This document shows, one piece after another, positions 1-4,859 of a stretch of 5,041 nt of DNA. Source of the DNA: Atopobiaceae bacterium (GTDB taxonomy: Bacteria; Actinomycetota; Coriobacteriia; Coriobacteriales; Atopobiaceae). The stretch is taken from assembly GCA_017510875.1 (NCBI GenBank), contig JAFWLX010000308.1:1-5041 (forward strand). Reading direction: 5' to 3'. A model generated the notes under the pieces. It ran no database searches. It had not been told where the DNA came from and saw only the letters and a program-made list of their open reading frames with translations. The position numbers were made by a program, and so were the translations under genes. How positions within the stretch are numbered: position 1 is the first letter of the stretch; the number at the start of each line of letters is the position of its first letter.

Positions 1-600
1 GAAGTCTGTTGCAGGGTCAAACTCATAACGTCGCCCGTCAAATTCGATCCAGCCGCTTGCACGCATGCAATTGATTTTCTGGTTGTAGTAGAAGTGGCGC
101 GGCTTATCCCACGGCGTGGCTATGACAAGCGAGTCTGCTGGCGGCTGATCAAGCGTGATATTGGCACACAGTGGCTTTCCCTCCCAAAAGTTGGCAAAGG
201 TACAGCGAATGTGGCGCGTCTGGTCTTCAACGGCAAAGGACATTTGCAACCGATTGTCGGCATAGGAAGTTACGCCCTCCATGCTACTCTCGGGAAGAGC
301 TATCCTACCTAGGGGAAATGCATTCAATACGGTCTCGGTATGCTCCCATGGAACGTCACCAAAGGTGAGCAGCGAAACCGACTGCAAACCGATGTAACCA
401 TCGTCCGAGATGGTAAAGGCGCCCACAAAGCCATCAGAGAGCACCAGATAATAGTCCCATTCCTTGATACGCCAAGCGGGCGCTTTAACTGAAGCTCGCT
501 GATACTGCTGCACCAGCGAGCGAGACCAACCGGGTTCTCGAAGCTCTCCGGCCTCGTCAAGCAGCGGATGGACGTCTGTGACCTCGTGATTTCTGGCCAT
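1..600 (-). CDS. DUF2804 family protein, N-terminal 200 residues (runs off the left edge)
   Basis: An open frame of exactly 200 codons reads from ATG at 600-598 to base 1 with no stop, so the 3' end lies outside the window. The translation carries features I associate with DUF2804: a short N-terminal V-H-P-L-L-D-E-A-G stretch (10-18), W-R-I-K-E-W-D-Y-Y (43-51), I-S-D-D-G-Y-I-G-L (64-72), a proline/glycine-rich P-L-G-R-I-A-L-P segment (96-103), and F-Y-Y-N-Q-K-I-N-C-M-R-A-S-G-W (170-184). Family members are usually about 330-350 residues, so roughly 60% is visible. No signal peptide or membrane segment is seen, so a cytosolic location is likely. AGAAGG lies 4 bases upstream of the ATG, a slightly short spacing. 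The gene is divergent from the ene-reductase at 868. The family's biochemical role is unknown to me. Family assignment is from recalled motifs, not a search. Confidence 0.85.
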   Translation of the reverse strand, partial: MARNHEVTDVHPLLDEAGELREPGWSRSLVQQYQRASVKAPAWRIKEWDYYLVLSDGFVGAFTISDDGYIGLQSVSLLTFGDVPWEHTETVLNAFPLGRIALPESSMEGVTSYADNRLQMSFAVEDQTRHIRCTFANFWEGKPLCANITLDQPPADSLVIATPWDKPRHFYYNQKINCMRASGWIEFDGRRYEFDPATDF

Positions 601-746
601 GGTGCCTTCTCTCGTACGTGTGACTGGCACTATTAGATCTCACCCCTTGAGAAATGGCTGGCAGTTGAACGATTTCTCGCGAAGCGAACCGATGACAAAG
701 AGTTGTGCAGCATGATGACTCCTCGCTGCGGCGGGGAACCTCACTG

Positions 747-768
747 GCTGTGCGCTCAGCGACACAGC
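747..768. promoter_or_regulatory. Inverted repeat next to the candidate -35 of the ene-reductase (possible operator)
   Basis: GCTGTGCGC (747-755) faces GCG-A-CACAGC (759-768) across a TCA loop. This gives 9 paired positions with one bulged A at 762. It ends directly before the candidate -35 TTGTCC at 769, where an activator or repressor could bind. No regulator gene is visible beside it, so the binding protein is unknown. It could also simply be a chance hairpin. Confidence 0.3.
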
Positions 769-851
769 TTGTCCCCCAATCGATACCCTACCTATCATCA
801 TGCCTGTATACCTGTGGTTATGCAAGAATTAATAAAGGATGTCCACCTACC

Positions 852-861
852 AGGAGAGGGG
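852..861 (+). promoter_or_regulatory. Ribosome binding site of the ene-reductase
   Basis: AGGAGAGGGG is purine-rich and ends 6 bases before the ATG at 868. It offers two overlapping Shine-Dalgarno cores, AGGAG and GAGGGG. This fixes the start at 868, which also gives the expected A-R-T-L-F-D N-terminus of the FMN barrel. Confidence 0.75.
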
Positions 862-867
862 TAAGCT

Positions 868-2790
868 ATGGCAAGGACCTTATTTGACCGCACACAACTT
901 GGTACTATGAAGCTCAAGAACCGTATCTTTATGGCTCCGATGGGAACCACCGGCGAGGCCGATGGCTCGTACTGCAATGAGGGCATCGACTACTTTGAAG
1001 AGCGCGCCAAGGGAGGCGCAGGCCTTATCATCACAGGCGCCAACGTGGTGTCAACCAAGTATGAACCGCGCCCCTGCACCGAGCTTTCAAACTTCCACCA
1101 TGTCGAGCGCCTTAACATGCTCATCGACCGCTGCCATCACTACGGCGCCAAGGTCTGCGTGCAGATCTCTCCCGGACTTGGCCGCCAGCAGTTTACCGAT
1201 CCGTTCACGCCGCCGTACTCCGCAGGCTCTGTTGGTGCCTTCTGGTTCCCCGACCTTATTTGCAAGCCCTTTGAGATCGAAGACATCCACTATCTCGTGG
1301 AGCGCGTAGGCTATTCCTCCAGCTTGGCGGTAAACGCCGGAGCCGACTGCGTCATGTTGCACGCCTACGGCGGCTATCTGCTCGACCAGTTCCACTCGGT
1401 GCAGTGGAACAACCGCACTGACGAGTACGGCGGCAGCCTTGAGAACCGCATGCGCTTTACTCTTGAATGCATCGAGACCATGCGAAAGAACATTCCTGCC
1501 GGCATGCCGATTCTGGTGAAGTTCACGCCACACCAGCGCGTTGAGGGATTCCGCACGCTTGATGAGGGTGTCGAGATGGCCAAGATCCTCGAAAACGCGG
1601 GAGTTGACGCACTGCTCGTAGACACTGGCTGCTATGAGGAGTGGTTCCAGGCCATTACGACCATCTACTCTGCCCCGGCACACAAGAAGGACGTGCAGGC
1701 AGCCATCCGCAAGGTGGTGAGCGTTCCGCTTATGGGCGACGGCAAGTACAACGATCCTACAGAGGCAAAGGCGGTTGTCGAGGAAGGCACACTTGACTAT
1801 GTGGGCCTCGCACATCAACTGCTGGCAGACCCCTATTGGCCCAAGAAGGTCCAACAAGGCTGCGATGAGGATATCCGTCCCTGTATTGGCTGCAACGAAT
1901 GCTTGCTAGCAGGCTTCTCGGGCAAGCACTACTATTGCGCCGTCAATCCGCAGTGCTATGCAGAGAAATGCTACGCCCTGCCCAAACCCGACCTCTTGAC
2001 CAAGCGTTCGGTTTTGGTAATTGGTGGTGGCCCGGGTGGCATGGAGGCTGCCATCGCCGCTCGCCAGCGTGGTTTCTCCGTAAAGCTGTGGGAGAAGTCC
2101 GATAGGCTTGGCGGCACCTTATGGGCAGCTGGTGGCCCTGACTTCAAAGCCGATGTCATCAAGCTCATCGAGTCAATGGAGACCCAGTGCAAGAAGCTGG
2201 GTGTCAAGATCAAGCTTGGCAAGGAGGCCACACCAAAGAATCTGTCCAAGGTAAAAGTGGACAAGATTATCCTTGCCACTGGGTCGACGGCTGCGATGCC
2301 GCCCATTCCGGGCATCGAGAATGCCATACTTGCCTGCGACTATCTAACGCATCAGGCAAAAACTGGCGCCAACGTGGTCATCATTGGTGGAGGCCTTGCG
2401 GGTACCGAGGCAGCATGCGACCTTGCTGCCAAGGGAAAGACTGTAACCATTGTAGAGATGCTCCCCGACATCCTCGCTGCTGCCAACCACTGCCTTAATA
2501 ACGACCAGCATCTACGCAAGATGGTTAAGGACCTTGACGTACAGGTGGTTGCTGGTGCCAAGGTTACCAAGATTGCGCCCGACAGCGTCACCTACGAAAA
2601 GGATGGAGAGACACTTACCATTCCGTGCGACACGGTACTCAACGCAGCAGGATTCAAGGCTAACGACAGCCTTGAGGAAATCTGCCTTGCCGTCTGCGAC
2701 GATGTTGCCGTCGTAGGAGATGCGGTGGGACCTCGCAAGATCCTTGATGCGATTCACGAGGGCTATCACGCCATTCGAGTAATGGAATAG
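868..2790 (+). CDS. NADH:flavin oxidoreductase / 2,4-dienoyl-CoA reductase family ene-reductase (FMN, 4Fe-4S, FAD)
   Basis: A 640-residue cytosolic flavoenzyme expected to reduce an activated C=C bond of an organic substrate with NAD(P)H. Electrons would pass FAD to 4Fe-4S to FMN, as in E. coli FadH and the BaiCD/BaiH bile-acid enzymes. Residues 1-330 form the FMN TIM barrel: L-K-N-R-I-F-M-A-P-M (16-25), H165-A-Y-G-G-Y-L-L-D-Q-F, and N-R-T-D-E-Y-G-G-S-L-E-N-R (182-194). The cluster ligands are C339, C342, C345 and C357. The FAD-binding motif is G-G-G-P-G-G (386-391) and the second Rossmann motif is G-G-G-L-A-G (507-512). A-T-G (470-472) and V-G-D-A (616-619) complete the pyridine-nucleotide-disulfide-like fold. 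Length is normal for the family. The usual HGAHGY segment is H-A-Y-G-G-Y, so the second catalytic His/Asn position is Gly168. The substrate is unknown: enoyl-CoA, steroid/bile acid, isoflavone and other enoates are all possible. The gene appears monocistronic, with a hairpin 11 bases after the stop. Confidence 0.93.
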   Translation: MARTLFDRTQLGTMKLKNRIFMAPMGTTGEADGSYCNEGIDYFEERAKGGAGLIITGANVVSTKYEPRPCTELSNFHHVERLNMLIDRCHHYGAKVCVQISPGLGRQQFTDPFTPPYSAGSVGAFWFPDLICKPFEIEDIHYLVERVGYSSSLAVNAGADCVMLHAYGGYLLDQFHSVQWNNRTDEYGGSLENRMRFTLECIETMRKNIPAGMPILVKFTPHQRVEGFRTLDEGVEMAKILENAGVDALLVDTGCYEEWFQAITTIYSAPAHKKDVQAAIRKVVSVPLMGDGKYNDPTEAKAVVEEGTLDYVGLAHQLLADPYWPKKVQQGCDEDIRPCIGCNECLLAGFSGKHYYCAVNPQCYAEKCYALPKPDLLTKRSVLVIGGGPGGMEAAIAARQRGFSVKLWEKSDRLGGTLWAAGGPDFKADVIKLIESMETQCKKLGVKIKLGKEATPKNLSKVKVDKIILATGSTAAMPPIPGIENAILACDYLTHQAKTGANVVIIGGGLAGTEAACDLAAKGKTVTIVEMLPDILAAANHCLNNDQHLRKMVKDLDVQVVAGAKVTKIAPDSVTYEKDGETLTIPCDTVLNAAGFKANDSLEEICLAVCDDVAVVGDAVGPRKILDAIHEGYHAIRVME

Positions 2791-2801
2791 GACTCATCTG
2801 A

Positions 2802-2835
2802 CACGTTGATTAAGGGGCGGCCCCCAATCAACGTG
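2802..2835 (+). terminator. Strong hairpin after the ene-reductase, terminator-like but without a U-tract
   Basis: CACGTTGATT (2802-2811) pairs perfectly with AATCAACGTG (2826-2835). GGGG (2814-2817) and CCCC (2822-2825) extend the stem across a two-A bulge, leaving a CGGC loop. It starts 11 bases after the TAG stop. The following bases (GCGAGAGAATAG) have no T-run, so this is not a canonical intrinsic terminator. It may act with Rho, as a 3' end stabiliser, or as a weak terminator. Confidence 0.65.
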
Positions 2836-3051
2836 GCGAGAGAATAGCGCTATCCTGTAGTGCCATCTTGCCACGCGAATGGAGGTCGTCCCTTAGTCAA
2901 ATTTGAATCAGGACAAGACGGAGCGGTTTTAGCTGTCACTGATACAACATGTAACAGCATCCTATGTTCCTGTTGTCCAAAGGCACGTGCTAAACTGGCT
3001 CATACAGACCTTGGCCAGCGCGATTACAACCAGGGTCTCTCGCTCATCAAC

Positions 3052-3100
3052 ATGACCCCGGTCATCGTCGTCATAGTGTTTTACATCTACGCCGTGTTGA
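3052..3100 (+). pseudogene. Possible 5' fragment of a membrane transporter gene
   Basis: From ATG at 3052 the plus strand encodes M-T-P-V-I-V-V-I-V-F-Y-I-Y-A-V-L-I, a run long enough for the first membrane helix of a transporter. It is reminiscent of the N-terminus of sodium:solute symporters. The hydrophobic match ends where the opposite-strand remnant begins (about 3095-3100), and the frame then runs through C-D-S-G-F to a stop at 3133-3135. There is only a weak AGGG upstream and no good Shine-Dalgarno. It could equally be a chance hydrophobic translation. Confidence 0.25.
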
Positions 3101-3142
3101 TCCTTTGCGATTCGGGCTTCCCTGCAACACGATGATTCTCAT
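3071..3142 (-). pseudogene. 5' remnant of an NAD(P)H-dependent FMN reductase / flavodoxin-fold gene
   Basis: The minus strand carries a perfect AGGAGG (3156-3151), 8 bases before ATG (3142-3140). The first residues, M-R-I-I-V-L-Q-G-S-P-N-R-K-G-S-T, are the signature beta-1 strand and phosphate-binding loop (G-S-P-x-x-x-G-x-T) of NADPH-dependent FMN reductases and iron-sulfur flavoproteins. The resemblance stops after Thr16; the frame continues R-R-R-C-K-T-L and ends at TGA (3073-3071). Family members are usually about 170-210 residues, so only the first tenth survives. The intact start and Shine-Dalgarno point to recent truncation rather than slow decay. A 23-residue peptide could still be made, but I see no reason to give it a function. 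Confidence 0.6.
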
Positions 3143-3150
3143 GTTCTCTG

Positions 3151-3156
3151 CCTCCT
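3151..3156 (-). promoter_or_regulatory. Perfect Shine-Dalgarno of the truncated flavodoxin-fold gene
   Basis: The complement reads AGGAGG with 8 bases to the ATG at 3142, optimal for initiation. It identifies the correct start of the remnant and shows the truncation spared the translation initiation region. Confidence 0.65.
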
Positions 3157-3177
3157 GATGTCACGTGCCTTGAATAT

Positions 3178-3199
3178 GGACGTACTCCGACCAACGTCC
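3178..3199. repeat. Short inverted repeat GGACGT-N10-ACGTCC
   Basis: Two perfect 6-base arms (3178-3183 and 3194-3199) are separated by 10 bases, one helical turn plus arm spacing. It lies 36 bases upstream of the truncated flavodoxin-fold start on the minus strand, where an operator would be expected. Arms this short can arise by chance. Confidence 0.25.
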
Positions 3200-3260
3200 C
3201 AGGCGTGAGAACGTATACGAACCCCTCCGCTCGATTTATGTCCCATAATGCGATGGACAT

Positions 3261-3303
3261 GTTTATGGCGCTTGACCTCAGGCTGAGGTCAAGCGCCATA
3301 AAC
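3261..3303. repeat. Perfect 20-bp inverted repeat with a 3-base loop
   Basis: GTTTATGGCGCTTGACCTCA (3261-3280) is followed by GGC and then its exact reverse complement (3284-3303). The hairpin can form on either strand. It lies 10 bases after the cupin remnant stop on the minus strand, in the space between convergent transcripts, so a bidirectional terminator role is plausible. There is no T-run on either side, and a perfect 20-bp stem is longer than normal for an intrinsic terminator. A recent duplication/inversion scar is another possibility. Confidence 0.85.
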
Positions 3304-3313
3304 TCATTCTCCG

Positions 3314-3468
3314 TTACTCCTGAGCCTTGAGATACTCCTCATCGGACACCGGCTCGAGCCACTCGTTGCTCGCGTCGACCCCCGGCACCTCAACGGCGAG
3401 GTGCGCGAACCACGAGTCGGCCGCCGCGCCATGCCAGTGCTTAACTCCTGCGGGGATGTTAATTGCGA
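3314..3468 (-). pseudogene. Cupin gene remnant, C-terminal part only
   Basis: On the minus strand, translation from about 3468 to the TAA at 3316-3314 gives I-A-I-N-I-P-A-G-V-K-H-W-H-G-A-A-A-D-S-W-F-A-H-L-A-V-E-V-P-G followed by S-N-E-W-L-E-P-V-S-D-E-E-Y. This is the typical C-terminal end of the small single-domain cupins found beside carboxymuconolactone decarboxylase-like and flavodoxin genes; K-H-W-H holds the conserved metal-site-like histidines. Such proteins are usually about 110-140 residues, so only the last 50 or so remain. Reading upstream in the same frame gives unrelated sequence back to the lysR stop. The only in-frame initiator candidate is a TTG at 3580 with no Shine-Dalgarno. 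I infer that the 5' two thirds were deleted. Confidence 0.75.
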
Positions 3469-3604
3469 TGCTCGTCAATCCATTACAAATGCTTTTTGAA
3501 TATATAGAACGATGCATGTGTATTATGGTTCTAAGATGGGACTCCAGCGGCTTTCCCACGGGAGGGTCGAATAGGGCCAAACAGTATCGCGGAACAAGCG
3601 GGGA
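3469..3604. other. AT-rich spacer between lysR and the cupin remnant
   Basis: This stretch contains an AT-rich core (about 3484-3535) that stands out against the GC-rich lysR gene. It holds the inverted repeat TAGAAC (3505-3510) / GTTCTA (3528-3533) with a 17-base spacer. A promoter-like pair TTGAAT (3496-3501) and TATTAT (3521-3526) on the plus strand is 19 bases apart, too wide for confidence. No gene is supported here. It may be leftover DNA from the deletion that removed the cupin 5' end. Confidence 0.4.
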
Positions 3605-4498
3605 TTACTCCTGCGCCTCGCACATCTCCCTCATGCTGCGCAGAAACAGGTCGCAGGCGCGCGAGAGCGGCTGGAAGCGCTTCCACACAAGATGCGCCGG
3701 AGTAGTGGGTGCGTCCACGAGAGGCACGAATGCGAAGGGGGTGCCCTCCCCCGCTGCCACGATGCCGTCGAAGCAGACGGCCACACCCATGCCTGCCTCG
3801 ACGAGCAGTGACGCGTTGTAGAGCAGGGTGTAGGTAGCTGCCACGTCGAAGCCCTCGGAGACCAGGCGACTGAACAGGGTCGGGGCGCCCTCGGCGAGGT
3901 CGCCCGTATCGCCGCTCACAACGAGACGCTCGCCGTGCAGGTCATCGAATGTGAGTGACTCGTGTTCCGCTAGCGGATGATCGCGACGTACGAGCACACC
4001 CCAGCGGTCCTCGTGAGGCAGGCGCAGCCACTCGTGGCGGACGTCCTGCTCGCCCCCGAAGACGACACCGAAGTCGAGAATACCCCTGTCCACGCGCTCC
4101 ATCACATCGGTGCCATTGCCCGAGTGGACACGCAGGCGAATTCCAGGATGCTCGTCCGCAATTCCCGTTGCGACGCGTGCCACGAGCGACATCGCGCGCG
4201 ACTCGCCGCCGCCCACCCACACGTCGCCCTCCACCTCAGCTGTAGGCGCACGCAGCTCGCGCTCCGTCCGATCGGCCAGGCTCACGATCTCGTCGGCACG
4301 CTTGCGCAGCAGCATCCCCTGCTCGGTGAGCGTGACGCCGCGCGGCTCGCGGACAAGCAGCTCGCAGCCCACCTCGCGCTCGAGATCTGCTAGCTGGCGC
4401 GAGAGCGCCGGCTGGGTAATGTGCAGCTGCCGGGCAGCACGGGTAACGTTGCCCTCGCGCGCCACGGCGAGGAACGATCGCAGGGTGCGGAGCTCCAT
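3605..4498 (-). CDS. LysR-family transcriptional regulator
   Basis: A 297-residue protein, normal for the family, acting as a cytosolic DNA-binding tetramer. Residues 1-60 form the winged helix-turn-helix: M-E-L-R-T-L-R-S-F-L-A-V-A-R-E-G-N-V-T-R-A-A-R-Q-L-H-I-T-Q-P-A-L-S-R-Q-L-A-D-L-E is a textbook LysR N-terminus, with the recognition helix around T29-Q-P-A-L-S-R-Q. The linker helix spans about 61-90. The two-lobed periplasmic-binding-protein-like sensor domain spans 91-290 (G-D-V-W-V-G-G-G-E-S at 91-100; G-M-G-V-A-V at 236-241). The inducer is unknown. ATG at 4498 is chosen because AGGGAGG (4510-4504) sits 5 bases upstream and the protein starts exactly at the family's M-E-L; an upstream TTG at 4531 would extend it through the operator palindrome. 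It is divergent from the small ORF/flavodoxin unit and probably regulates it and itself. Its GC content is visibly higher than that of the left half of the window. Confidence 0.95.
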   Translation of the reverse strand: MELRTLRSFLAVAREGNVTRAARQLHITQPALSRQLADLEREVGCELLVREPRGVTLTEQGMLLRKRADEIVSLADRTERELRAPTAEVEGDVWVGGGESRAMSLVARVATGIADEHPGIRLRVHSGNGTDVMERVDRGILDFGVVFGGEQDVRHEWLRLPHEDRWGVLVRRDHPLAEHESLTFDDLHGERLVVSGDTGDLAEGAPTLFSRLVSEGFDVAATYTLLYNASLLVEAGMGVAVCFDGIVAAGEGTPFAFVPLVDAPTTPAHLVWKRFQPLSRACDLFLRSMREMCEAQE

Positions 4499-4503
4499 GA
4501 TGG

Positions 4504-4510
4504 CCTCCCT
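4504..4510 (-). promoter_or_regulatory. Ribosome binding site of the LysR gene
   Basis: The complement reads AGGGAGG, 5 bases before the ATG at 4498. It decides the start in favour of 4498 over the upstream in-frame TTG. Confidence 0.75.
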
Positions 4511-4520
4511 TGGTCGATAA

Positions 4521-4555
4521 GCATGAGACAAACTCCATGGCAGTTTGTCTCATGC
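4521..4555. promoter_or_regulatory. Perfect 14-bp inverted repeat in the lysR divergent region (likely operator)
   Basis: GCATGAGACAAACT (4521-4534) and AGTTTGTCTCATGC (4542-4555) are exact reverse complements around a CCATGGC centre. The repeat begins 23 bases upstream of the LysR start, in its 5' leader. It may serve as an autoregulatory operator, or as an RNA hairpin in the lysR leader. Arms of 14 perfect bases are much more regular than usual LysR boxes, so a different regulator cannot be excluded. Confidence 0.6.
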
Positions 4556-4561
4556 ATGATG

Positions 4562-4599
4562 TTTATGACAGTGTATGTCAGATATACAATTGTTATCAA
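4562..4599. promoter_or_regulatory. Overlapping divergent promoters and LysR-type boxes
   Basis: This AT-rich core lies within the 178-base lysR/small-ORF gap. It holds TGACA-N5-TGTCA (4566-4580), a T-N11-A type box GTAT-N7-ATAC (4573-4587), and GATA-T-ACAATTGT-TATC (4581-4597), a palindrome broken by one inserted T. TACAAT (4585-4590) is a possible plus-strand -10 with a poor -35. On the minus strand, TTGTAT and CATAAA with a 16-base spacer could be the lysR promoter. Overlapping divergent promoters with T-N11-A boxes are the classic LysR arrangement; the exact start sites are guesses. Confidence 0.45.
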
Positions 4600-4676
4600 G
4601 CTGAAGCGAGCGTAAGCTCGTAGGCGAACGAGAGCCATCGGCGCAGAAGCCGACGGTCAGGACGAGGGGAACTGTT
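4600..4676 (+). promoter_or_regulatory. Structured 5' leader of the small ORF with competing hairpins
   Basis: CGAGC-GTAA-GCTCG (4607-4620) forms a 5-bp stem closed by a GNRA-type GUAA tetraloop. CTCGT (4617-4621) can instead pair with ACGAG (4628-4632), and these two stems exclude each other. A third stem, TCGGC-N6-GCCGA (4638-4653), lies before the Shine-Dalgarno GAGGGGA (4664-4670), 6 bases from the ATG at 4677. I do not recognise a known riboswitch. The leader may simply be GC-rich sequence that folds easily. Confidence 0.3.
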
Positions 4677-4859
4677 ATGGGAACCATCGACGCAAACGGA
4701 CTCGCGGCTGCGGGCTGCGGCGAGCAGCTCATCGGGCACCTGGAGCAGCGCATCGCGGCGGGAGACACGGAGGGCTGCCTGCGTCTACTGCGCGCCCACC
4801 GCTGCGAGCTTGTGGAGGCCATGCACGAGGCCCAGCGGCCTATCGACGTCTGTGACTGA
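4677..4859 (+). CDS. Small hypothetical protein, possibly truncated by TGA
   Basis: A 60-codon ORF starts 6 bases after GAGGGGA. Its translation is mostly helical and charged, with E-Q-L-I-G-H-L-E-Q-R-I-A-A-G-D-T-E-G-C-L-R-L-L-R-A-H-R-C-E-L-V-E-A-M-H-E-A-Q-R-P-I-D at about 16-57. This resembles the amphipathic C-terminal helix pair (L-L-R-x-x-R-x-x-L-x-x-x-x-H-x-x-Q-x-x-x-D) I know from small gut-bacterial proteins and from MerR-type dimerisation helices; no DNA-binding domain is present. Relatives as I recall them continue after D-x-x-D with an aromatic residue and L-I-x-x-x-E. Here the frame has TGA after V-C-D and then reads I-I-R-E-V-E-T-Q-N-A to TAG at 4890-4892. The gene is the first on the transcript leading to the flavodoxin. 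Function unknown. Confidence 0.65.
   Translation: MGTIDANGLAAAGCGEQLIGHLEQRIAAGDTEGCLRLLRAHRCELVEAMHEAQRPIDVCD

Larger units (their letters stand above)
601..867. promoter_or_regulatory. Divergent intergenic control region between the DUF2804 gene and the ene-reductase
   Basis: This 267-base stretch separates two outward-facing genes and must hold both promoters. I see no convincing coding sequence in it. On the plus side there is a possible -35 TTGTCC (769-774) and -10 TATCAT (793-798) with an 18-base spacer. On the minus side, GCCATT and TAATAG (complement of 631-636) are spaced 17 bases apart but match the consensus poorly. A short inverted repeat TCTCA-N5-TGAGA (638-652) overlaps that minus-strand candidate. 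Promoter assignments are by eye and weak. Confidence 0.4.
2836..3313. other. Decayed non-coding region with gene remnants, no intact gene
   Basis: This 478-base stretch lies between the convergent ene-reductase and lysR/cupin-remnant units. I see no intact gene. It contains a 10-bp perfect palindrome ATAGCGCTAT (2844-2853), a plus-strand hydrophobic segment from about 3052, the 5' end of an FMN reductase-like gene on the minus strand (3071-3142), an inverted repeat GGACGT-N10-ACGTCC (3178-3199), and a perfect 20-bp inverted repeat (3261-3303). The mixture suggests a site of past deletions or rearrangement. Confidence 0.6.

Noticed and set aside
705..887. 60-codon ORF upstream of and overlapping the ene-reductase start
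   Set aside because: No ribosome site and no recognisable protein features; it covers the promoter region.
1087..1857. 256-codon open frame on the minus strand inside the ene-reductase
   Set aside because: It is antisense to a gene with clear domains, its translation matches nothing I know, and long antisense frames are common opposite such genes.
2936..2978. Imperfect repeat ACAACA...TGTTGT as an operator
   Set aside because: The arms are short and the inner pairing needs unequal gaps, so chance is a sufficient explanation.
2860..3135. 91-codon plus-strand ORF across the decayed region
   Set aside because: No Shine-Dalgarno, unusual Cys-rich unrelated N-terminal part, and it crosses the remnant junction. 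Only its hydrophobic segment from 3052 is worth noting.
3087..3299. 70-codon minus-strand ORF starting in the palindrome
   Set aside because: It starts inside the inverted repeat and runs out of frame over the flavodoxin-fold start, which has the real Shine-Dalgarno.
3314..3580. 88-codon minus-strand ORF as an intact cupin
   Set aside because: Its start is a TTG without a Shine-Dalgarno and the first 37 or so residues are not cupin-like, so I treat only the C-terminal part as a remnant.
3942..4520. Several 90-138 codon frames overlapping lysR on both strands
   Set aside because: Arg/Pro/Ser/His-rich translations typical of shadow frames in GC-rich DNA.
4499..4531. LysR start at the upstream TTG (4531)
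   Set aside because: It would translate through the palindrome and add 11 residues before the canonical M-E-L start, which has its own well-placed Shine-Dalgarno.
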